From NCBI GenBank assembly GCA_020859995.1, contig JAJBVE010000197.1, positions 1 to 64,000 of the forward strand: DNA of 64,000 nt, in the 5' to 3' direction. The translations under genes were made by a program, and so were the position numbers. The DNA comes from Clostridiales bacterium. GTDB lineage: Bacteria; Bacillota; Clostridia; Lachnospirales; Lachnospiraceae. The notes beneath the pieces were generated by a model. It had not been told where the DNA came from, ran no database searches, and saw only the letters and a list, made by a program, of their open reading frames with translations. Positions 59,051-64,000 of the stretch are shown in pieces; position 1 is the first letter of the stretch, and each line of letters begins with the position of its first letter.

Positions 59051-61194
59051 AAAATCTGCCGTATGTTTTATTTGTGCATGGGCATATGGACTATCCTCTG
59101 AACGAAGAACTGGGAAGCCTTGATAATGGCTTGGTAGCAGTGACAGATAATCCTAGAATTGCCGGACAGTTTTCAATAGGCTATTGTGAGGCAAATGACA
59201 GTAATGGAATTTTATTTAGTTGCTGGAATTCCAGAGTGAAAAGGCCTGACAATTATCAGATTGGCTTCTTAAATCTGACAAATGATATGAAGCAAATAAA
59301 TGTTGAGCGCTTCCTTGCAGAGAAATCCTTTGCTACAGTTTTGATGACAGGCGGAGCAATACCTGATTATCTGATAGGAAGTGAGTACCTGATTAAACTG
59401 GATGAAAAGGATAATAACCTTGTAAGAAGTACGGCGTTTTCCGAGGTGATTCAAAAACTTCAGATTTATATGAAAGAAAATGTTGATGAAATCTGCAATA
59501 TGCTGCAGAATTTTCAAACTTCAAGGGTGATGACAGAGTATTCTGGGGAACAGGAGATGAAACTTTTTTATAGTCGTATTATGGCTGTCGGAAAAATATT
59601 ACAGATGTTTATCAGACAAACGACGACAGAAGAAACAGCCGAGAAGTTTTTCAAAGAGTTTTATCTGGAATGGGCAAATAGAATAGCATCTATTCCGACG
59701 CTTGTAACAGATAGCAGGGATATTGTAAAAAGATTCAGCAAAGCATTTTCAGAATATCTACAGTTGCACCCGGAAATACAGACAGGCAGGAGTGAACTTG
59801 TAGAAGCGGATTTAATGAGTGCGGCAGGTGATAGATGTGCCATATTATACGATGACGAATTTATTTACTGCACGGAAGAACAATTTACGGAGATAACGGC
59901 CTCTTTGCGGATCACGATTTCTTCTGTAACGCTGAAAAAGCTGTGTGCAGAAAGCGGCCTTATAAAGAAGGATGCAGAAGGATATTCGCCCAAAAAGCAA
60001 TATACGAATGCGTATGGTATACCTGTAAGAAAGCATTTTGTGTGGATATATAAGAATATTTTGCTGGATGAAGCAGATGCTTTTTTGTGGAGAGTATTTG
60101 GTGACAGCCGTTCGGCAGAAAGCAGTAACTCATATACTTATGAGACGGGACAGCCGGATTGTTCAACTAAGTTTTATGTAGGGCTTAATGATCGCGAGCA
60201 GGCTGTGACAATATCAAAGAATTCTCCAAATTACAGCGTCCTCATAACGGGAATCAGCGGTTCGGGAAAATCTTATGCGATTGACGGAATAGAGCATAAG
60301 ATTGTCCAAAACGGAGGGACGGTATTGGAGATTGATATTAATGGTAATCGGCAGAATGAACAGGAGGATATTTATCATATTATCTTGGCCAATAAGATCG
60401 GTTTGAGCGAGGAGTTTGTTGCTGGTTATGTTTCTTCGGAAAGTATGCAATATGAGTGTTGTTCGCAGAGTATTGTTGAAATCTTAAGTGCATCTTTGTC
60501 TGCTTTAGGACGTGTACTTGGAGAAGCTCAGCTTAATTCTTTACGAGCTGTTGTGGATGATTCTCTCAGAGATAATCAAAGCAACTATGGGATTATATTG
60601 CAAATACAACGCAGATTAAAGGAAGGTGATGAAACTGATAGAAAAGTATACGATAAACTACAGGTATTATTATCTTCCAATGTTTTCAGAAGGGATGGTG
60701 GGAATATCGAATCTGGGAAGATTAATATTGTTTCTTTTGCTGGAATGGACGAAGAAGTTCGAAAAATGACGATAGAGATTCTTCTGACATCCATAATGAG
60801 AAAAAGGCGTGACGATTCAGATGCAAATGAAGGGCTGAGTATAGTGGTAGACGAGTTTCAGCATCTGTCACTAAAAAGGAGTTTGTCTTTACATCAAATT
60901 CTGACCGAGGGACGAAAATATGGACTTAATTTGATATTGGCGACACAGTTTGTGGCATGTTTTGACCGTGAGCAGCAGGCTGTAATTAACCAGGCAGCGT
61001 CACGAGTATATTTCAAGCAGGCATCTTCGGAGGTGAGAAATGCCGCAAGGAATATTTCTGCCGCAAGGAGAGATTCCTGGGAGATGAAACTCAGAGGGTT
61101 AGGTATAGGAGAAGCTGTAGCTGTGGGTGATTTTTGTGTTGAAGGCAGGGAAGTACAAGCCCCGATTGTAATCCATTCGGAATGCAAGCCGTGA
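59020..61194 (+). CDS. HerA/VirD4-like P-loop ATPase
   Basis: 724 aa. The N-terminal ~390 residues are unassigned. The ATPase follows: Walker A GISGSGKSYAID (about residue 413), Walker B LSIVVDEFQHLS (about 612), then QILTEGRKYGLNLILATQF, the sensor-like Arg/Gln segment of the HerA-FtsK/VirD4 superfamily. Such proteins pump DNA or act as coupling proteins. No membrane helices are evident, unlike most VirD4, and no relaxase accompanies it. GAGGAGGATG inside the upstream gene serves ATG 59020. Confidence 0.8.
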   Translation: MESGDRICTLKNLPYVLFVHGHMDYPLNEELGSLDNGLVAVTDNPRIAGQFSIGYCEANDSNGILFSCWNSRVKRPDNYQIGFLNLTNDMKQINVERFLAEKSFATVLMTGGAIPDYLIGSEYLIKLDEKDNNLVRSTAFSEVIQKLQIYMKENVDEICNMLQNFQTSRVMTEYSGEQEMKLFYSRIMAVGKILQMFIRQTTTEETAEKFFKEFYLEWANRIASIPTLVTDSRDIVKRFSKAFSEYLQLHPEIQTGRSELVEADLMSAAGDRCAILYDDEFIYCTEEQFTEITASLRITISSVTLKKLCAESGLIKKDAEGYSPKKQYTNAYGIPVRKHFVWIYKNILLDEADAFLWRVFGDSRSAESSNSYTYETGQPDCSTKFYVGLNDREQAVTISKNSPNYSVLITGISGSGKSYAIDGIEHKIVQNGGTVLEIDINGNRQNEQEDIYHIILANKIGLSEEFVAGYVSSESMQYECCSQSIVEILSASLSALGRVLGEAQLNSLRAVVDDSLRDNQSNYGIILQIQRRLKEGDETDRKVYDKLQVLLSSNVFRRDGGNIESGKINIVSFAGMDEEVRKMTIEILLTSIMRKRRDDSDANEGLSIVVDEFQHLSLKRSLSLHQILTEGRKYGLNLILATQFVACFDREQQAVINQAASRVYFKQASSEVRNAARNISAARRDSWEMKLRGLGIGEAVAVGDFCVEGREVQAPIVIHSECKP

Positions 61195-61244
61195 GCAGCT
61201 AATTAAACGGTAAAAGAGATACTGGTGTGAAAGTCCGCAAATGA

Positions 61245-61265
61245 AATTGTATATTATAACTATGA
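61245..61265 (+). promoter_or_regulatory. Element-shared site A, copy 2 (xis-int leader)
   Basis: AATTGTATATTATAACTATGA, 19 of 21 identical to 50118-50138, about 80 bases upstream of xis. Confidence 0.45.
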
Positions 61266-61343
61266 TACAGCCAAAGAGAATTGCAGAAGCATTCTTGGTA
61301 AAACCAAAGAAAGATCACGTTTTGAGAAAGGAGAAGCAAAAAC

Positions 61344-61628
61344 ATGATTAAATTAGGAACAAACGATTCTGAAACTGTGAAAGTGGCAACAGCAGATCAG
61401 CTTATTGAAAGGAGGGTAACAGTTAAAAGAAAGCGCACGGAAGTACCGCTCTGGCAGAAAGGCTTGCTTACATTAGAAGAAGCTGCGGAATACACGGGGC
61501 TGGGGCTTCAGAAACTCCGTGAACTGAGTAATGACGACAGGTGTGAGTTTGTCTTGTGGAACGGCGCAAAACGGATGTTTAAGCGTAGGAAACTGGAAGA
61601 ATATCTGGATAATCAGTTTTCTATCTGA
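61344..61628 (+). CDS. xis: Excisionase (Tn916 Xis-like)
   Basis: 94 aa. VPLWQKGLLTLEEAAEYTGLGLQKLRELSNDDRCEFVLWNGAKRMFKRRKLEEYLD matches Tn916-type Xis, which bends att DNA and directs the integrase to excise. AAAGGAG precedes ATG 61344. Located 58 bases before int, in the usual order. Confidence 0.92.
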   Translation: MIKLGTNDSETVKVATADQLIERRVTVKRKRTEVPLWQKGLLTLEEAAEYTGLGLQKLRELSNDDRCEFVLWNGAKRMFKRRKLEEYLDNQFSI

Positions 61629-61686
61629 AATATTGGGGAAGGCGGCTGCCGATGGCTGGCCGCCTTCTCTTAGAAAGGAGCCTGTT

Positions 61687-62934
61687 ATGGCAAAACGGTA
61701 TGACAATAGACACCGGCTGTTAAAAGCCGGGGAACGTCAACGAAAGAGCGGCACCTATGAATATCGCTGGACAACGAGGGGAGGCATCACGAAATCAGTA
61801 TCCGCGCCGACGCTCGAAGAACTAAGGGCAAAAGAAGAACAGGTGTTTAAGGACAAAGCGGATGGTATCAAAACAGACGCTCAGAATGTGAAACTCGATG
61901 ATCTGTATGACCTTTGGGCATATATGAAGCGTGGGTTGAAAGACAACACATTTCAGAATTACAAATATATGTATGAAATGTTTGTCAGACCCAGTATCGG
62001 GCAGTTTCGCTTAAGTACCATGAAGCGTTCCGACATCAAGAAGCTGTATAACTATCTTTTGGAAGAACGCGGATTGAAAATTGCAACAATTGATTGTGTA
62101 CATACAGTGCTGCATCAGATTTTGAATGTGGCTGTGGAGGAGAATTATATGAGAGTAAATATTGCGGATAATCTATTGAAGGAATTAAAGCAGAGCCATA
62201 ATATTGAAAATGATCACCGCAGGGCATTGACGGTTCCGGAGCAGAATCTGTTTATGGATTTTCTGAGGTCGGAGAAGACGCAGTATCATCACTGGTATCC
62301 CATTTTTGAGGTTATGATCGATACTGGAATGCGGGTAGGAGAGATTACAGGACTTCGCTGGAGTGATATTGATCTGGAAGAAGGCATGATTACTGTAGAT
62401 CACACGTTGGTTTATTACAATCACGCCGAGAATGGCTGCTATTTTAACGTGCATCAGACAAAGACGAGAGCCGGAACACGTACCATTCCGATGATACCGG
62501 AGGTAAAAGAAGCTTTTCTTATGGAAAAGGCGTATCAGGAATTTAACCAGATAAAATGTCAGTCTGTGATTGATGGATATACAGATTTCATTTTCATCAA
62601 CAGATTCGGAAATGTGCAGCATCAGGGCACGCTCAATAAAGCACTCAGGCGCATAATCCGTGAGTGTAATGATGCGCAGCTTAGCAAAGGGCTGAAAAAT
62701 CCGGTATTGCTGCCGAAATTCTCCTGTCATTCCCTGCGCCATACATTTACGACTCGTCTGGTAGAAGCTGGAGTCAACATGAAGGTCGTTCAGGATGTAC
62801 TCGGTCATGCGGATTTTTCAACGACGATGGATATTTACACAGATGTCACGAAGGAACTGAAACAGAGAGAATTTGATAATCTGGAGGGTAAGTTGAAAGC
62901 ACAGCGTAAGCCGAAGGAAGAAGAGGGTGAATAG
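61687..62934 (+). CDS. int: Tyrosine integrase (Tn916 Int-like)
   Basis: 415 aa. N-terminal arm-binding domain (RYDNRHRLLKAGERQRKSGTYEYRW), SAM-like core-binding domain (about 75-170) and catalytic domain with R (TGMRVGEITGLRW), H-x-x-R (HSLRHTFTTRL), H (LGHADFSTTMDIY) and the Tyr nucleophile in that last block. Mediates integration and excision. AAAGGAG precedes ATG 61687. The candidate attachment core lies 12 bases after its stop. Confidence 0.95.
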   Translation: MAKRYDNRHRLLKAGERQRKSGTYEYRWTTRGGITKSVSAPTLEELRAKEEQVFKDKADGIKTDAQNVKLDDLYDLWAYMKRGLKDNTFQNYKYMYEMFVRPSIGQFRLSTMKRSDIKKLYNYLLEERGLKIATIDCVHTVLHQILNVAVEENYMRVNIADNLLKELKQSHNIENDHRRALTVPEQNLFMDFLRSEKTQYHHWYPIFEVMIDTGMRVGEITGLRWSDIDLEEGMITVDHTLVYYNHAENGCYFNVHQTKTRAGTRTIPMIPEVKEAFLMEKAYQEFNQIKCQSVIDGYTDFIFINRFGNVQHQGTLNKALRRIIRECNDAQLSKGLKNPVLLPKFSCHSLRHTFTTRLVEAGVNMKVVQDVLGHADFSTTMDIYTDVTKELKQREFDNLEGKLKAQRKPKEEEGE

Positions 62935-62946
62935 CCCTCTTCTTTT

Positions 62947-62957
62947 AAAAATCAGCT
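62947..62957. repeat. Candidate right attachment core
   Basis: AAAATCAGCTT, direct repeat of 41651-41661. Confidence 0.3.
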
Positions 62958-62998
62958 TGCCATGTATAGCGATTCTGGCGTATAATAAAATACACATC

Positions 62999-63292
62999 CC
63001 AATCCAGCAAGCGATTCAGATTTGTAAAGATTTTGACGTGTTAAAGAAATATCTGGAATTCAGAGAAAGAGAGGTGGTGGATGTTATGATGCCGTTATAT
63101 GACAGAGAAGAAATCATGCGAGTTCACGATTTTAATGTTGCGCGAGATGCTGCAATTATGAATGTCGTGGCAGTTTTGAAGGATATAGGCTTATCATTTG
63201 ATGAAATTGTAGTGAAGGTTAAGGCTCAGTTTGATTTATCAGAAGAAAGAGCAAAAGCGGAAGTCGAAGAATATTGGGATGGTTCGGTCTGA
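62999..63292 (+). pseudogene. C-terminal remnant of Rpn-type PD-(D/E)XK nuclease
   Basis: The frame reads AIQICKDFDVLKKYLEFREREVVDVM, LYDREEIMRVHDF and ends LSEERAKAEVEEYWDGSV. That is the tail of clostridial Rpn/transposase-like nucleases (VLxxYLxxREREVVxVM, LYDxEExxR). The N-terminal nuclease domain is absent and the homology begins about 40 bases after the candidate right att core, so the gene was cut off at or before integration. ATG 63085 could make a short product. Confidence 0.55.
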
Positions 63293-63377
63293 GCATTCTG
63301 TTTATTGGTGTTTTCAGAGACTATTGACGTATTTTCATGAGTACGTTATATTGTAAAAACAAGGAGGCCGAGACGAT

Positions 63378-63818
63378 TTGAGAGTCTATATGGATAATTG
63401 CTGCTTTAACAGGCTTTTAGATGATCGAAGTTATTTCCAGATATATTATGAAAGAAATTCGGTTATGCTAATTTTAGAATTAGTAGAGCATTCAGAAATT
63501 TTGTTGTTGGGCAGTCAGATGCTTGTTAGAGAAATAAGTGAAACAAAAGATGCATACAGACGTTCAATACTGCAAATGGTTTATAGCCTGTGTTCGGAAG
63601 AGATACAGATAAATGAAGACATTCTGGACAGGGCAGAACAGGTAAGACACATATCAAATATCAAATATAAAGATAGCATCCATCTTGCATGTGCTGAAGC
63701 GGCGAAAGCAGATGTATTGTTGACAACAGATAGAAAATTTATGAATAATTGTAACAGGATTAAGACATTTACCAGAGTCATGAATCCGAATCAGTGGTTA
63801 TTGGAGGTGTTATATTAA
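63378..63818 (+). CDS. PIN-domain protein (VapC-like toxin)
   Basis: 146 aa. RVYMDNCCFNRLLDDRS holds the first catalytic Asp. The typical later acidic residues occur in KDSIHLACAEAAKADVLLTTDRKFMNN (D-x-x-H...D-x-L-L-T-T-D-R). PIN proteins are Mg-dependent RNases, mostly toxins. Start is TTG 63378 with AAGGAGG at the right distance; it is needed to include the first strand. The stop overlaps the start of the next gene by one base, as in toxin-antitoxin pairs. Confidence 0.85.
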   Translation: MRVYMDNCCFNRLLDDRSYFQIYYERNSVMLILELVEHSEILLLGSQMLVREISETKDAYRRSILQMVYSLCSEEIQINEDILDRAEQVRHISNIKYKDSIHLACAEAAKADVLLTTDRKFMNNCNRIKTFTRVMNPNQWLLEVLY

Positions 63819-64000
63819 TGGTAGCAACAAGATTAAATATAAAAACAAATGCGGAGATTCAGAAGAACGGTTTAAGTGCATTGCAGGAGAAACTGGGTGT
63901 CACGGGAACCATTAGATTTCTTGAGCAGTATGATCATGGCGGCGAGGGCGATTACACAGCAGAAAAGTATATGAATGAGGAGCCTGAACCATCTGATGCT
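63818..64000 (+). CDS. Putative antitoxin of PIN toxin, runs off the window
   Basis: At least 61 aa visible: MVATRLNIKTNAEIQKNGLSALQEKLGVTGTIRFLEQYDHGGEGDYT and on. Overlaps the PIN gene stop by one base with GGAGGTGTT upstream. Small, charged and coupled, as expected for an antitoxin; the order toxin-antitoxin is reversed relative to typical vapBC. Incomplete at the window end. Confidence 0.6.
   Translation, partial: MVATRLNIKTNAEIQKNGLSALQEKLGVTGTIRFLEQYDHGGEGDYTAEKYMNEEPEPSDA

Larger units (their letters stand above)
41647..62957. mobile_element. Integrated element of about 21.3 kb (non-standard, integrase-bearing)
   Basis: Bounded on the left by an abrupt change to AT-rich sequence and an excisionase-like gene, and on the right by xis and a tyrosine integrase. 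Carries its own primase-helicase, an exonuclease/annealing recombination module, a resolvase, a toxin-antitoxin, regulators and a HerA/VirD4-like ATPase. No relaxase, T4SS, capsid or terminase gene was recognised. Left limit uncertain by several hundred bases. Confidence 0.6.

Noticed and set aside
58181..61194. Programmed frameshift joining the two overlapping genes
   Set aside because: The second frame is -1, but no classic slippery heptamer is in phase, and a GAGGAGG site exists for independent initiation.
41647..62957. Prophage interpretation
   Set aside because: Recombination genes are phage-like, but no terminase, portal, capsid, tail or lysis gene is present.
41647..62957. Complete ICE interpretation
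   Set aside because: Xis/Int and a VirD4-like ATPase fit, but no relaxase, VirB4 or other mating-channel gene was found.
1..64000. CRISPR arrays, rRNA genes
   Set aside because: No regularly spaced repeats with unique spacers, no cas genes and no rRNA sequence seen.

Overview
The window looks like a chromosomal segment of an anaerobic Gram-positive gut bacterium of the Lachnospiraceae type (Clostridia). Supporting signs are families common in that group (DUF4317, DUF5721, DUF6142, DUF6145, DUF5688 and DUF6809-like proteins, a Cys/Gly-rich membrane peptide, a two-FeoA ferrous iron operon), strong Shine-Dalgarno sites, TTG/GTG starts and CIRCE/HrcA-type heat-shock control. The genus assignment is inference.

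Region 1 (1-41.6 kb) is mostly core chromosome of moderate GC. On the plus strand it opens with a 5'-truncated Uma2-type nuclease gene, then pyrE, a small-membrane-protein/VanZ pair and two small proteins. A minus-strand operon follows (traX-like, DUF4317, a domain-reversed GH3 glycosidase), then CIRCE-controlled htpG, a DUF5721 gene, degV, a Cys-rich peptide, a Csp-like subtilase and a DtxR-type regulator. That regulator diverges from feoA-feoA-feoB-feoB-associated protein; a DtxR-box-like sequence covers the feo -10. Next come tRNA-Val and tRNA-Ala, a GntR(YtrA)-ABC-permease operon, a secreted-protein gene with a nonsense codon, an AAA/PD-(D/E)XK protein, a YbaK deacylase, a heterodimeric ABC exporter, NfeD plus an SPFH protein, argF, birA, dusB, greA and lysS. 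An rtcB-prfH RNA-repair/ribosome-rescue operon lies just before the accessory region.

Region 2 (about 41.65-62.96 kb) is a mosaic, partly AT-rich integrated element. It begins next to a perfect 18-bp palindrome and a small excisionase-like HTH gene, and ends with xis and a tyrosine integrase. Between them are a primase-polymerase/SF2 helicase fusion, a DinJ-YoeB toxin-antitoxin pair plus a dead antitoxin relic, an HTH gene, an XRE repressor, a J-domain/membrane/zinc-ribbon protein, a recombination module (DUF932, YqaJ exonuclease, SSB-like relic, Rad52-type annealing protein), LPD28 and other accessory genes, a serine resolvase, a 438-aa unknown protein, and an unknown protein overlapping a HerA/VirD4-like ATPase. 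I see no relaxase, T4SS mating-pair proteins, capsid, terminase or lysis genes, so it does not fit a standard ICE or prophage. An 11-bp direct repeat (AAAATCAGCTT) at 41651 and 62947 is a candidate attachment core.

Region 3 (63-64 kb) holds the C-terminal remnant of an Rpn-type nuclease gene and a PIN-domain toxin with a putative antitoxin that runs off the window.

Recurring themes: (i) several conserved proteins (HtpG, FeoB, the ABC permease, GH3, the subtilase) carry low-complexity insertions, some encoded by recognisable minisatellites; (ii) at least three families of dispersed intergenic hairpins occur, one with compensatory stem changes.
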